64,000 bases of DNA from contig OX387609.1 in assembly GCA_947568835.1 (NCBI GenBank), positions 6,773,660 to 6,837,659 on the forward strand, read 5' to 3'. A model generated the notes under the pieces. The model did no database searches. It saw only the letters and a program-made list of their open reading frames with translations, and was not told the DNA's origin. Source of the DNA: Protonemura montana. Its lineage: Eukaryota > Arthropoda > Insecta > Plecoptera > Nemouridae. Below, in pieces: positions 1 through 10,799 of the stretch (its first letter is position 1; each line of letters opens with the position of its first letter). The translations under genes and the position numbers were made by a program.

Positions 1-270
1 ATTTTTTTTGTTTTTTTTTGTTTAAGTTTTTTACTAATTCTCCATGTATTTTAAGTGATCTTAGAGAACACCACTAGTACTGAATTACTGAGGTACTGAA
101 TTTTCTTGATTAGTTGTAGAAAATACAACGGCTTAGGACATATTTTACGTTGTGTTTTCTTCTACAAAAGTTACTGAGGAAAATTACTACAATTTTTACA
201 AAAACTAATTAAACTGGGTTACAATTTTTTTTTTTTTTTTTTTATTGAAATGCAATGTTCTATTTTCTGT
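1..270. other. AT-rich gene-free left edge
   Basis: No gene or repeat family recognised. The stretch is AT-rich and has a T run at about 225-243, just beyond the stop codon of the minus-strand receptor gene. It could hold that gene's 3' untranslated region. Confidence 0.5.
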
Positions 271-1467
271 TCAATTAACGTTCAGCAAAACAATCAGATA
301 AGTTGCGGTAGTAGCAGAAACCGTCAGCAACAGCGAAGAATTAATTTCAAAAACACCACAAGCTGAGAAAGTGATCTTGTACGTGCCAAGTTGGTGCGAA
401 AACCTCTTAACCTCTTTGGACACATCCCTACTAACGTTTTCAAGAATTGAAATTTTTTGCAGCCAAATAATCGCACCATTAGCTTCACCGGCGGCAAGCT
501 CACAAGAAACTGACATCACCACCAGCATAATAACGTTAATCATTAACCAAAAGAGATTTGAACTTACAAAACAAAAATGAATAAAATTAAATGATTGAAC
601 CACCATAATTTTTTGAATGCATATGTAAAGGTAAAAGGCAGTTGCAAATAAAAAATAAATTGTCGCCAACAAAATACGTGGTCCAAAAATGTTATTGATC
701 GATGATGTTGTATCTCGCAGCTGAAGATGGATTTTCCGCAGAGATTTTAAAGTTTCCACAGATTGGTTCGATTCCATTTGCTTAAACTGACCAGTTTCAA
801 AGGTTTTTGCAATTAATACTGGCTTTCTTGTCTTCACTTCACTGTCTTTTAGAGAGCCTAAGAGTATCTTCAAAGAGTCATTGATGGACTTAAAACGTGC
901 TTGGATAAGCATCACCACATTACCTAACAATAGCGGTGTCAAAAAGTTAGTGTAGCCTTGGATGTAGATCAATATGGACCAACTAATGCTTGCACTAATC
1001 CATCCAAGAAAAATCATATCAAAAATGAGAAAAGAGAAGAAAGAGATGACAAAAGCTGTCATTTGCCGCCACATTATCGTGTGCATTTTGTCATAAATTC
1101 TTGAATTTTTATACAAAATCGAATCAATCGCGACTATTTCCATGAATAATCTTCTGATTTCAACTTTCTTATAAATAGTAAACAAAATAGAAAACGCGGT
1201 GCTTAAATGCGCAGAGAAAATGAGGAAAATAAGAGTCAAAAAGATTTGAATGGAGATTATTTCTGAAAAAAGTTGATTGGCCATTGTCTCAATAAATTTG
1301 TAAGTGCCACACGAAAAGATAACTAAAACTAGAACGCTGTAGACGATTGTGAGCCGAGACGGTTTAAAATCGCTCCGAAAAGGCGCCAATCCCAACATTT
1401 TGTAGCAGTAGAGAAAAGGTTTCAGAGCCGACGTAAATTGCCGCAAGAAATCGTCGCCTGTCTCCAT
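271..1467 (-). CDS. Gustatory receptor-like 7TM protein 1
   Basis: A single uninterrupted frame of 398 residues starting METGDDFLRQF. The N-terminal LKPFLYCYKMLGLAPF block, about seven hydrophobic segments, the LRKIHLQLRDTTSSINNIFG segment before the sixth helix and the C-terminal FSACGVFEINSSLLLTVSATTATYLIVLL match the insect gustatory receptor (7tm_7) layout and length. The family's C-terminal TYhhhhhQF signature is present as TYLIVLLNVN, so the final QF is replaced. These receptors are ligand-gated cation channels in the dendrites of chemosensory neurons. It lies on the opposite strand from the other three receptors and is the most divergent of the four. The ligand cannot be deduced. Confidence 0.85.
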   Translation of the reverse strand: METGDDFLRQFTSALKPFLYCYKMLGLAPFRSDFKPSRLTIVYSVLVLVIFSCGTYKFIETMANQLFSEIISIQIFLTLIFLIFSAHLSTAFSILFTIYKKVEIRRLFMEIVAIDSILYKNSRIYDKMHTIMWRQMTAFVISFFSFLIFDMIFLGWISASISWSILIYIQGYTNFLTPLLLGNVVMLIQARFKSINDSLKILLGSLKDSEVKTRKPVLIAKTFETGQFKQMESNQSVETLKSLRKIHLQLRDTTSSINNIFGPRILLATIYFLFATAFYLYICIQKIMVVQSFNFIHFCFVSSNLFWLMINVIMLVVMSVSCELAAGEANGAIIWLQKISILENVSRDVSKEVKRFSHQLGTYKITFSACGVFEINSSLLLTVSATTATYLIVLLNVN

Positions 1468-1737
1468 TGTCCTCGATGTTGAGATGTAGAATCGCCGAGT
1501 GAAAGTGAAATATTGTTTGGAAAAGTGTTCTTACAAGCAAGTAATCGTTGAGAGTGCTTTCTTTATCGTATCAATAATATAGGGGAAAATGTGTCTACAT
1601 TTTGGCTTTGTTTTTTCTTGGCTTATAGCTCAGGTGTGACATTGACAGACTTGGATAAAAAAAACCTGGTACTTTCACCCCGGCGAGCCTGCTTGGTCAG
1701 TTGGGGCGTATTCGACTGGCCCCGTTGCGCCCTGCAT

Positions 1738-2354
1738 CTGCGTGTTCGACTGGGCATGTAAAACTACCTCAGTGCTATTTTCACGTGTTCGTCTGGGCAT
1801 GTGACTCTGTCCCAGTGCAACTTTCACGTGTTAGACTGGGCATGTGACTCTGCCCCAGTGCAACTTTCACGTGTTCGACTGGGCATGTGACTCTGCCCCA
1901 GTGCAACTTTCACGTGTTCGACTGGGCATGTGACTCTGCCCCAGTGCAACTTTCACGTGTTCAACTGGGCATGTGGCTCTGCCCCAGTACAACTTTCACG
2001 TGTTCGACTGGGCATGTGACTCTACCCCAGTACAACTTTCACGTGTTCGACTGGGCATGTGACTCTGCCCCAGTGCAACTTTCACGTGTTCGACTGGGCA
2101 TGTGACTCTACCCCAGTACAACTTTCACGTGTTCGACTGGGCATGTGACTCTACCCCAGTACAACTTTCACGTGTTCGACTGGGCATGTGACTCTGCCCC
2201 AGTGCAACTTTCACGTGTTCGACTGGGCATGTGACTCTGTCCCAGTGCAACTTTCACGTGTTCGACTGGGCATGTGGCTCTGTCCCAGTGCAACTTTCAC
2301 GTGTTCGACTGGGCATGTGACTCTGCCCCAGTACAACTTTCACGTGTTCGACTG
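1738..2354. repeat. 43-bp minisatellite array (about 14 units)
   Basis: A GGGCATG core recurs exactly every 43 bp from 1752 to 2311 (for example 1881 and 1924). Each unit holds the palindrome CACGTG, then TTCGACTGGGCATG and CTCTGCCCCAGT. Units differ by single bases (GTGCAACT or GTACAACT). Open frames across it only reflect stop-free repeats. The same unit recurs at 33044-33301, and both arrays run into a related flank beginning CTCGCTCTCGGGT, which suggests the array travels inside a larger element. Confidence 0.93.
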
Positions 2355-3061
2355 TCAGAGTTGCTCGCTCTCGGGTCACTCCCGACGCACTTTTCTTGCT
2401 CCGAGAATTTCGACGGTGCAATAAAATGCAACAAATGAATGCACTGACAGCTAGTGATCACGTGTTCGGGTGGGAACGCCCTCGCTTGGACCTGGTGGAG
2501 AGTATGACGTCATCGAGAAAGTCTCAAACCTGTCCTGGTGCCGACTAGTCGAAAACGCCAATAGCTTTGTTATATTCAGAAGTACTTAATTTGGTTCATC
2601 GAGTCTCTTTTAAGCTAGATTAATTGATACAAATTCATATAAACTTAAAAAAAGAAAAAATAATATTTTGCAATCAATTTAAAAGAAAACAGCATTATAA
2701 AAAGCTGCAAAAAGAAAATAGTGTAAAATGACTTTATAATTTTAGCACAATTATGTTGAGTGGGCTTTGTTTGCGCAGTTTTATAGTTGATTTCATTGCA
2801 TAATTGCATTGAAATTTATCAAACTTAAACAGGTATACGTTAGACACGTCAGATAAACTGACACCACAATAAAGTTTTGAAATAATTGCTTTAAAACGGT
2901 GTGACTTATTGACAAAGAAACATAATGTCTGCGTGAAATTCAATGAAAGCATGATGGAAACAATAAAATTCAAAACAACATTACTGGATTCATTTTTGTT
3001 CAATCAGCCTTTGATACCACTCAACTTTTACCCTGAGAACTTTCTTCAACAAAGCTTAACA

Positions 3062-4252
3062 ATGGACTCGACATCAAGCATTGAACCAACCCTGAGCCTA
3101 ATGAAACCTTTTTTTTACGTGGCACGTATATTTGGTCTGGCACCATTCACTGTCGACTTCAAGCGTTCCAAAATCCTCACGTTGTACTCTTTTCTCTTTA
3201 TATTTCTTATGATTACCAGTTTATCTTCTGTCACTGGAAAATCAATGCATTTCGGTGCTTCGCACTTTAGAGTCATCATCAGTAAAATGTCTCTAGTGTC
3301 TACGTCTTGTTTGGCTTGCATCTCCGCCGTGTTCTTGTCGGTTTTGCCGAAAAGAAGAGAGCATCTTAAGAAGATTATCGAATGCTTCACGAAGATTGAC
3401 CAGCTCCTCTATAAAGGCAACGTCAACTACGCTAGAGTGAAAAAATATGTGATCTGTCAAGTGTTACTAATCGTTGTCTTTTGCTTGAGTCAGATTCCTG
3501 TAATGTTCCTCCAGCCAATTGGCAAGTTGCCGATGTTTCTATCAAAATGGGGCATGTCTGTTGCTATATTCCAAACGTGCATCGAGTTTTCTAATTTGGT
3601 TTCATATTTAAGAAGTAAAATAGAAAAAATCAACGGTTGCCTAGAAGATTTTGAGAAAGAAACGGATAAACCTGGCGTTCAGTTGTTCACTGTTTACAAA
3701 CTAAATTCAAAGTTTCAAACGGTTTGTGAAAAACAGGTACCTGTCACTAAGTACGCTGCTAGCAAAGTGAAAGATCTACGAATCGCCTATCAAATTCTTA
3801 TCAAAATCTCTGATTACATAAATGACTTATACGGCTTGAAGATTTTACCGATAATGACTTGTCTTTTAGTAATCATCACCAGCTACATAATAATATTGCT
3901 GGACACAATAATGCTCCTCTCGGCAACCGATAACACAAAGTCAAATCTCAGCTTGGTCATTTGGCATTTAGCATGGCTTGTTCTGAACATTCTCGTGTTT
4001 GTCATGTCCCCGATTTCTTGTCAACTAGCGCTCCATGCGGCTGACAAAACAGCATTCTTAGTACAACAATGCTTGCTGGTTGAAGGTTTAGACGAAGACT
4101 TCCGTAGCGAGTTACAAGCATTCGCTGCACAGATAGCGAGCAAGAAACTTCGGTTTTCTTCATGTGGAATATTTGACTTGGATGCGACTTTGATTCTCAG
4201 CGTTTCTGCGACAGCTGCTACCTACACTGTCATCTTGCTGTCTGTCAAATAG
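3062..4252 (+). CDS. Gustatory receptor-like 7TM protein 2
   Basis: The frame is open from 2909, but I take the ATG at 3062 (MDSTSSIEPTLSLMKPFFY) because it gives 396 residues and lines up with the starts of its paralogues. It has the family blocks: LMKPFFYVARIFGLAPFTVDF, repeated hydrophobic helices, DLRIAYQILIKISDYINDLYG, and a C-terminus FSSCGIFDLDATLILSV then TYTVILLSVK, where the QF of the classic signature is missing. Its closest relative is the next gene at 6179; the last 243 bp are about 95 percent identical to it while the remainder is much less alike. Likely a chemosensory channel subunit; ligand unknown. Confidence 0.87.
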   Translation: MDSTSSIEPTLSLMKPFFYVARIFGLAPFTVDFKRSKILTLYSFLFIFLMITSLSSVTGKSMHFGASHFRVIISKMSLVSTSCLACISAVFLSVLPKRREHLKKIIECFTKIDQLLYKGNVNYARVKKYVICQVLLIVVFCLSQIPVMFLQPIGKLPMFLSKWGMSVAIFQTCIEFSNLVSYLRSKIEKINGCLEDFEKETDKPGVQLFTVYKLNSKFQTVCEKQVPVTKYAASKVKDLRIAYQILIKISDYINDLYGLKILPIMTCLLVIITSYIIILLDTIMLLSATDNTKSNLSLVIWHLAWLVLNILVFVMSPISCQLALHAADKTAFLVQQCLLVEGLDEDFRSELQAFAAQIASKKLRFSSCGIFDLDATLILSVSATAATYTVILLSVK

Positions 4253-6178
4253 ATGCACAAATCTGCTCGTTTTGGGATTCGGATTAAGGATGTAACGAAA
4301 CGGTTTCCGGCTTCAAAGAAAGATGACAATGATTTTCTAGGTAACACGCGGATAAATCGTTCGGATTGCTAATTTTACAGTTAAAGCATACAGAGGGGAC
4401 GAGGCTTGGCAGGAAATAGGAAACAGATTGGAATCAAACAACTATAAGAGTAGGAATTGACCACTGTCATAAGATTAAGAGGCAAAGACTTGGAAGAAGG
4501 GTTAAAAACATGGACTCATTGGTGGATAGAGGTACAGCTAAGTTGAATGGGTTGCCTTAGAAGGCATTCGAGAATCTGAAATCATGTGAATTATTTAGAG
4601 CTAGAGTTTTAGAAATAAGTTAGACTTAAGTATTATTAATCATTGTGAGAAATGCCATCGAAATTGTAAAAATTCAAAGCGTTTACTAAAGTTGCATTCA
4701 TTTATTCAAATAAATGTGCAACAGCTACAATTATCAGTGTATTTAGAAAAAAATGTGTAGCACATAACGTTCTTCATAAAATCTTATAAAGTTGTTCCAA
4801 TGTGTGGTGTTGGTGAAATTATGATTTAAAACCCTGGGTTATTATTTCTTGTACCTTCAAATATGAGACACGGTTATTCTAAAGAAATCGCTGCTAGTAG
4901 TTCAGAAATCTATCTCGGGAGTGTGTTAGCATCGCGGTTATTACAAGAGAGAGAAGGTTATGAAAGAAAAACTGTATTGATAGTCAGCAATTTGAGGGAG
5001 AAAGGACTAAAATTGTAAATAAAGCCATTTATCGGAAGAGGACTAAACTAAATACTTTGGGAATGCCGTAAGGCTTTGCTGCGTTTCGCCAAGGTTTTGC
5101 GTAGCAATATTAACCCCGGGAATATCTATGTTTAAGCTTAATGTATACTTATATAAATTTTTGGGTGCAATAAACTACAATTTACCGTATTGTGTATTAT
5201 TTTGTATTGTGCATCTTCTCATTTTTCAAGATTGTATGGCTAATAAATTACCTTTTAAGCTTGCTGTAGCCTTCAATTGAAGGTATCCAATCCACACGAA
5301 GACCGATTACACTAATAAATTCAAAGATAATCGAAGAGCTAGTTAAAAACGATAACTAAATCAGGAAAAAAATAAGATAGCTCACATTAAAACCAGTACA
5401 TTTTAAGTCATGCGGACGGATCCATAAAAGTGAGTTTATGAGATTTGAAAAATGATCAGCCAACCACAGGCTGTGTTTCCAGATTTTCAGAGATTATTAC
5501 CACGGTAATAACAACTTTACCCTCAAATAAATTGGAGTTAAGCTTAAACTCTGCCCTGTGGATTCTGTCCCAGGTGCAGTTGGCTCATGCCACCCGAAGT
5601 TAAGCAACAATAGGTTGGATTATGTATGTAAATCGATACTCTTTCATCTAAATAATCAAGTATCAAAATGTTCAAGGTCTAATTCACAGTTAGTGACATT
5701 TGTCATGGTATTTACGGCACAAAAAAACACACTGTGAAAAAAAGAGACAGTTCCGTTTCAGACCTTCACTTGTTTTAATGTTTTTTGTTTTCATTTATAA
5801 ATGTTTTAGTGATTACCCAAAATGATTAACATCTACTTTTCGGAAAAACTTTTCACGATTTGACCGATATCGCTAGAAAACTTTCCACCATTAGAACACT
5901 GGGAAAAGTACTCAAGACAACAAACTGTTTTCAAACGAACTTGTCGACTTGTGATAGGTATTTTCTGAATAAACTAATTTATTTCCTAAATATGTCTTTC
6001 AGCTGATTCATAGAACACAACTGCAGACAAGCTCGCGGACCCCAGAAGACCATTTTAATTAAACACTTCTCTTTCGTTAAAGAAATTTCGCTGTCGTTCA
6101 CAGCCAAGTGTTTCAAGAAAACAAAATCCGGCTACAGTCATCGTCAAACTGCTTCAAGTCAAACAAACTCAAAGCCCA
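4253..6178. other. Intergenic stretch between receptors 2 and 3
   Basis: No gene supported. It is AT-rich. Around 5545-5630 a short piece, CCGAAGTTAAGCAACA with some flank, resembles the middle of the 5S-derived SINE described elsewhere in the window, but it is too degenerate to call a copy. Confidence 0.5.
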
Positions 6179-7357
6179 ATGGATCTCACGCTAAACAATG
6201 GATCCATCTTAGATGTCATAGCACCATTGTTTTACACGTCACGTCTCTTCGGCCTGGCACCGTTCACTATCGACTTTAAAAGATCGAAAACTCTAATGTG
6301 TTACTCAGTTCTATTGGTCATCTTCTTGCCGACGTGTTTTATATTATTTGTTAACACAATTGCAAACGTAGACAGCCTCCATTTACGCGTGATAATCAGC
6401 CTAATGCTGCTCGTGTCCACGTCTTACTCGGCGAATTTCATGATCGTTTGCATATCGATGATACCAAACAGAAGGATCCATCTTAAGGAGATTGTCGTCT
6501 GTTTTGACAAGAGCGATGAGCTTCTTTGCGGAGGAAACATCAACTACTCCAAGTTTAAAAAAGTGGTAGTTTATGAATTGTGCCTGTTTGTTGTTTTCTG
6601 TTTTTGCCAGCTTTCAATGTCCTTTTTCAAACCAAAAGCTGCCCTACTGATAATTACGAAATGGTTTTTGTGTTCAGTCATGTACCTAACATGCATTGAA
6701 TTCTTTGATTTGGTTCTATATCTAAAAAGCAAATTCGAACTACTGAATGCTTGTCTGGAGAACTTTGGGAAGAAAGTGGATTTACCTGAAGTGAAAATTT
6801 TTACCGTCATCAAACTCAATTCAAGCTATGAAACAAAAGGAGCGAAACAGAAACCCGTTTCTAAACGCCAAGCAAAATCAGTGAGAAATCTTCGAGTTGT
6901 TTATCAGCTATTGGTACAGATTTCTGAATACATTAACGACTTGTATGGCTTCAAGATTTTAACAATAATCTTATCTCTTTTGGTAATTATCACCGGCTAC
7001 ATAATAATATTTGCAGAGACACTCATTCACTTTCCACCCGTCAGTGAAGTTAAAGTTTCGGTCGCGTTGAACTTTCTGTGGCTGAGCTTGAACATGGGCA
7101 TGTTTGTCATCTCCCCAATTTCTTGTCAACTAGCGCTCAATGCGGCTGACAAAACAGCATTCTTAGTACAACAATGCTTGCTGATTGAAGGTATAGAAGA
7201 AGACTTTCGTAGCGAGTTACAAGCATTCGCTGCACAGATAGCGAGCAAGAAACTCCGATTTTCTTCATGTGGAATATTTGACTTGGATGCTACTTTGATA
7301 CTCAGCGTTTTTGCGACAGCTGCTGCCTACACTGTCATCTTGCTGTCTGTCAAATAG
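6179..7357 (+). CDS. Gustatory receptor-like 7TM protein 3
   Basis: Single-exon frame of 392 residues starting MDLTLNNGSILDVIAPLFY. It shares with receptor 2 the SRLFGLAPFTIDFKRSKTL block, NLRVVYQLLVQISEYINDLYG before helix 6, and PISCQLALNAADKTAFLVQQ to the end. The C-terminal motif reads AYTVILLSVK, so even the T of the family TY signature is changed. The final 243 bp (7115-7357) differ from the matching part of receptor 2 at about 12 positions, and the similarity stops shortly after the stop codon, which fits local gene conversion. Chemosensory membrane receptor by family; ligand unknown. Confidence 0.87.
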   Translation: MDLTLNNGSILDVIAPLFYTSRLFGLAPFTIDFKRSKTLMCYSVLLVIFLPTCFILFVNTIANVDSLHLRVIISLMLLVSTSYSANFMIVCISMIPNRRIHLKEIVVCFDKSDELLCGGNINYSKFKKVVVYELCLFVVFCFCQLSMSFFKPKAALLIITKWFLCSVMYLTCIEFFDLVLYLKSKFELLNACLENFGKKVDLPEVKIFTVIKLNSSYETKGAKQKPVSKRQAKSVRNLRVVYQLLVQISEYINDLYGFKILTIILSLLVIITGYIIIFAETLIHFPPVSEVKVSVALNFLWLSLNMGMFVISPISCQLALNAADKTAFLVQQCLLIEGIEEDFRSELQAFAAQIASKKLRFSSCGIFDLDATLILSVFATAAAYTVILLSVK

Positions 7358-7624
7358 ATGCCTGGACTTCGTCTGGACTTCGGATTAAGGCTAAAGACGC
7401 GATTTATTTACCAAGGTTACTGTGTTCCGTGTTTGTAACGGTCGTCGTTTAGGGCCCAAGGTCAACATCAATTTCAAGGCCAACAAAAAAAAGGGTTAAG
7501 AAAACGGCTACAAAAAAACTAGGGTTTTAGTTTTCTAGGAATAAGGGATGACCAGGTTTGGCGCAAAAGGGTGTACAAAAGACTTTCGGAAAAAAATCTT
7601 GCACTTTTTTTTGTCTCCCCTGTA

Positions 7625-7715
7625 AACTAAACTGTCTCCACTTAATTTGTATTTAAATTGTAAATGCTTACAATTTGCACAGTATTTCATTATTAGGAGC
7701 TCTAATAACCTCTCA
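7625..7715. repeat. Fragment of a short ATTATTAGG-type repeat
   Basis: An AATTGTAAATGCTTACAA block is followed by GTATTTCATTATTAGGAGCTCTAATAACC. Related blocks with the same order or its reverse occur at 10650-10790, 12255-12390, 22670-22705 and 44558-44812, so this looks like one end of a small dispersed element. Confidence 0.55.
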
Positions 7716-9255
7716 AAGTGTGTTTTAAACTGCTTAAAAATGCTTGACATGTATCACCTAGACTCGTAAAAATGATGACCATATATTTCGCACGGCGTGA
7801 AGATAAGTGTAGTGTGTTAGATCTTAAATCTATAGTCCACTGACTCTTCTTGCTTTGGACTTGTTACACTTTGATCTTCTTCAATCTCGAATACCTACGC
7901 AGAGATACGCATCAGCAGGTCGTGACTTTACTCGCATGTGTTTTGAGTGTTTTGAGTAGTAATAAGTGTCTAGTAATAATAGTTAAATTTTCCAGCACAT
8001 GGACTTTCAACGCATAAAATTATAAAAATAAAAGTGTCATGTTTTGTGCTTGTACAGCACACTCGTTTTCTACTTTTCAGACCTTATTTTCAGGATATCA
8101 GGACAGCATAATTAGCAAAGTGCAGGATCTCTTGACATGTAGCCCAAATACCCTATTCTGGACCGCTGAAAAAATCCTAAACCATCAGGTCCTTATATTG
8201 ACAAGCCCACATCCTTTTACTATTCGAATGAAAGCCCTGTGATTATGGACAAGTAAAGGTACAATACAATAAAATATATTTAATAGCTACCTAATACTAT
8301 CCATGTCTAACCAAATAAACGGGACGTACCGCGGGTATGACTTTTCTGATAAAAAGAATATCAGCTGTTTTTGCAGAAGTGTTGCAAAAAGGTTAGTTTT
8401 TCACTCACCATGAGACACTCAGTCCATATTGCCGTGTTGGAAGATGTTCGGGTCCTGCGAGATTGACCGCATGCTCTCGAGGGTGCCCGTCGCCCGAGTT
8501 TACCCGAGGGTGCCCAAGTTTACCCGAGGTGGCTGGAGGCTGATGGCCGAAGACCTTGGAGGCCAACGACTCTCTTTGTTCTGCAAAATAGAGAAAGTGT
8601 TTCGAGATATTTATCTCTGCTTGTACACTAGTAATCCACTCTCGGTCAAAGAACTTAAGATGAATAATGAGCTTGTATCGCATTACAAAATAGCTCATTA
8701 CACATGCGTTATGCATGATTTTATGACTGAATCAAGTTATCAGACAAAAGATTCGCCAGTAAAACCAATTTATTTCATTGTTTAAGCAAAGAAATAGGAA
8801 AGTTTAAAAGTATGCTAGCTTATATTTTTACCTTGGGCATTGTTTTATTTATAGTTTACTAAAAATACTGTGAAGGTAACCAAACTAACAATTCTCAGAG
8901 GGGGGTGGAGCGACGAAGAAATGTAAACTGAATATTAATGGCCATTGTTCCGATCTGATCAAGTCAGAAGCTTTTATACGCGCTGCAAATTGTGTGCTAA
9001 AGCACAATTGTGTATAAACAAAGCAATTAACTGTGTAAACAAAAGGTGTGTCCAAACAAAACACTACACACACTAGCAAAACACTACGAAAAACAAACAA
9101 ATTATCACTTCTAATCAATATCCACTCCAGTAGTAAGTTACGGAACAAGCAGTTCGCGTTTATTTCCTATTTCGAAGCTGCCCGGTGGCATAGAGACATC
9201 AAAATTCGGCCAAAGAATGTGTCGTTAGCTGAGGATATAAGAACAAGAAGTTGAA
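7716..9255. other. Intergenic stretch between receptors 3 and 4
   Basis: No gene supported. Overlapping open frames on both strands at about 8405-8785 lack any recognisable domain and cover a locally GC-rich patch with a repeated TTTACCCGAGG motif (8500-8530). Nothing else stands out. Confidence 0.45.
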
Positions 9256-10431
9256 ATGGAGGAAAAATTCCTGGCAGCTTTAAAACCGTTCTACTACCTG
9301 TCTTGCTTTGCAGGTCTATCACCATACAAAATCAACTTCAAAAAGTCCAAAATCTTAACCGTTTACTCGTTTTCGATCGCAATCCTAACCGCCATCGCCA
9401 CAGTCTTGCCGTTAATCTTCCGCCAAAGCGCCACCGTCGACACGGCCAGTGCGGAAATCAGCAAAGTCCTTCTCATCGTCTCTGCTTTTGTCTCGTTACT
9501 CACAAGCATCTTCGTCGACGTCGCCAAAAAAAGGACGCTCCTGAGACAGATCCTGACAGAGTTCATTAAAACGGACAGAATTCTGTACGGAGACAATCCG
9601 GACTACACGGCGACAAAACGTTGGGTTGGATTTGAAGTGTTTTTGATAACCAGTTTCGTTTTAATTGGCTTAGCGATTCACTGGCTCGTGATCGGTTCAG
9701 AATGGACGATGGTGTTTTTTCGGTGCATAACGTGTCTCGTTTATTTTGTGACTAGTTGTGAATTCACGTATCTGGTCGGCTATTTAAGTGTAAAATACGG
9801 CGTTATCAACGAACGTTTGGTGAGAATACTCGTTCACGGCAACGAAACGGTGCGGGCTGAACACGTTTTGTTTTCAAAATCGATTAATAAAAACATCTTG
9901 ATTAAAAGCATCGTGAAACATAGAAAAAATCAAAATGCCCAAAATAAAGTCGGTGACATCAGAGCTTTAAGAAAAGCTTACCAGAACCTTTTCACTAATT
10001 CCGAATACATCAACGACCTGTTCGGTTTGAAAATAGTGCCGATAATGACCTTCATCCTCTTGGCTATCACCAGTTATGTGACTTTGATCATAAACAACAT
10101 GCTCTCGCCAGATGATTTCCAAAGAAAAATCCTTTACATCTACTGGATTCTTTGGTGTTTGATACATGAAAGCGTTTTGATAATGCTGATCAAAGTATGT
10201 GATGTCGCAGTCAAACGGTCCCGAATGACGGGACACATAGTAGAAGAGTCGTTGTTGACGCAGCGTTTCTCTGTCGAGGAGACGGACGAGCTGAGGGCGT
10301 TTGTCACGCAGGTTTCTTGGTGCCAGCCGGCGTTTACAGCGTGTGGTTTGTTTGAGATTGACATGACGTTGTTGCTGAGCTTTACTGCCACGGTAGCGAC
10401 ATACATTGTGATTTTACTGGGTGTTAAATAG
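9256..10431 (+). CDS. Gustatory receptor-like 7TM protein 4
   Basis: Single-exon frame of 391 residues starting MEEKFLAALKPFYYLSCFAG. The blocks LSPYKINFKKSKILTVYSF, ALRKAYQNLFTNSEYINDLFG and FTACGLFEIDMTLLLSFTATVATYIVILL fit the gustatory receptor family; the end is TYIVILLGVK, not TY...QF. It is more distant from receptors 2 and 3 than they are from each other. GC content is higher than in its neighbours. As an arthropod 7tm_7 protein it should be a dendritic chemoreceptor channel; the ligand cannot be told. Confidence 0.87.
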   Translation: MEEKFLAALKPFYYLSCFAGLSPYKINFKKSKILTVYSFSIAILTAIATVLPLIFRQSATVDTASAEISKVLLIVSAFVSLLTSIFVDVAKKRTLLRQILTEFIKTDRILYGDNPDYTATKRWVGFEVFLITSFVLIGLAIHWLVIGSEWTMVFFRCITCLVYFVTSCEFTYLVGYLSVKYGVINERLVRILVHGNETVRAEHVLFSKSINKNILIKSIVKHRKNQNAQNKVGDIRALRKAYQNLFTNSEYINDLFGLKIVPIMTFILLAITSYVTLIINNMLSPDDFQRKILYIYWILWCLIHESVLIMLIKVCDVAVKRSRMTGHIVEESLLTQRFSVEETDELRAFVTQVSWCQPAFTACGLFEIDMTLLLSFTATVATYIVILLGVK

Positions 10432-10649
10432 ACAAGAGTTGTTTTCTTATTAGCGTTTCTGATAAAATTAAGTGCTTTGTGCATTGCAAGAATTTGCAGT
10501 TTAAATCAGATTTAACACACAGGACTTTACTTCTTGGTATCAATCCGTTTTAAGCAATTATTGGCTGTGGAGAGAGCGGATTTTTATTGTTTGCTGTTCG
10601 AGAGAATATCAAAAACTAGTGTAAATGAGACCTGATAAAAAAGAAACCA

Positions 10650-10790
10650 CGCGGCCGATTTTATTATTAGAAACGCCAGTTTTTTGGACGTTATCGGTGT
10701 TTCTAATAATAAAATACTTTGCGCATTGCAAGCATTTGCTATTAAAATTAGATTTCACAGTTGGCCGATTTTTTAAAAAAACCTTACATA
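10650..10790. repeat. Short inverted-repeat element, ATTATTAGAAAC family
   Basis: Arms TTTATTATTAGAAACGCC (about 10658) and GGTGTTTCTAATAATAAAATA (about 10694) are inverted complements around a short spacer. The right arm runs on into GCGCATTGCAAGCATTTGC and AAATTAGATTTCAC, a tail also seen at 44770-44800. It looks like an internally deleted copy of the element at 44558-44812. Confidence 0.6.
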
Positions 10791-10799
10791 ACTATAAGC

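Noticed and set aside
1738..2354. CRISPR-like array
   Set aside because: Units are continuous 43-bp repeats with no unique spacers, in a eukaryotic genome.
1887..2424. Open frames of 72 and 78 codons in the 43-bp array
   Set aside because: They come from stop-free tandem units; the 43-bp step changes the frame every unit.
8405..8785. Opposite-strand open frames of 103 and 118 codons
   Set aside because: They overlap each other, have no domain, and lie over a short GC-rich repeat.
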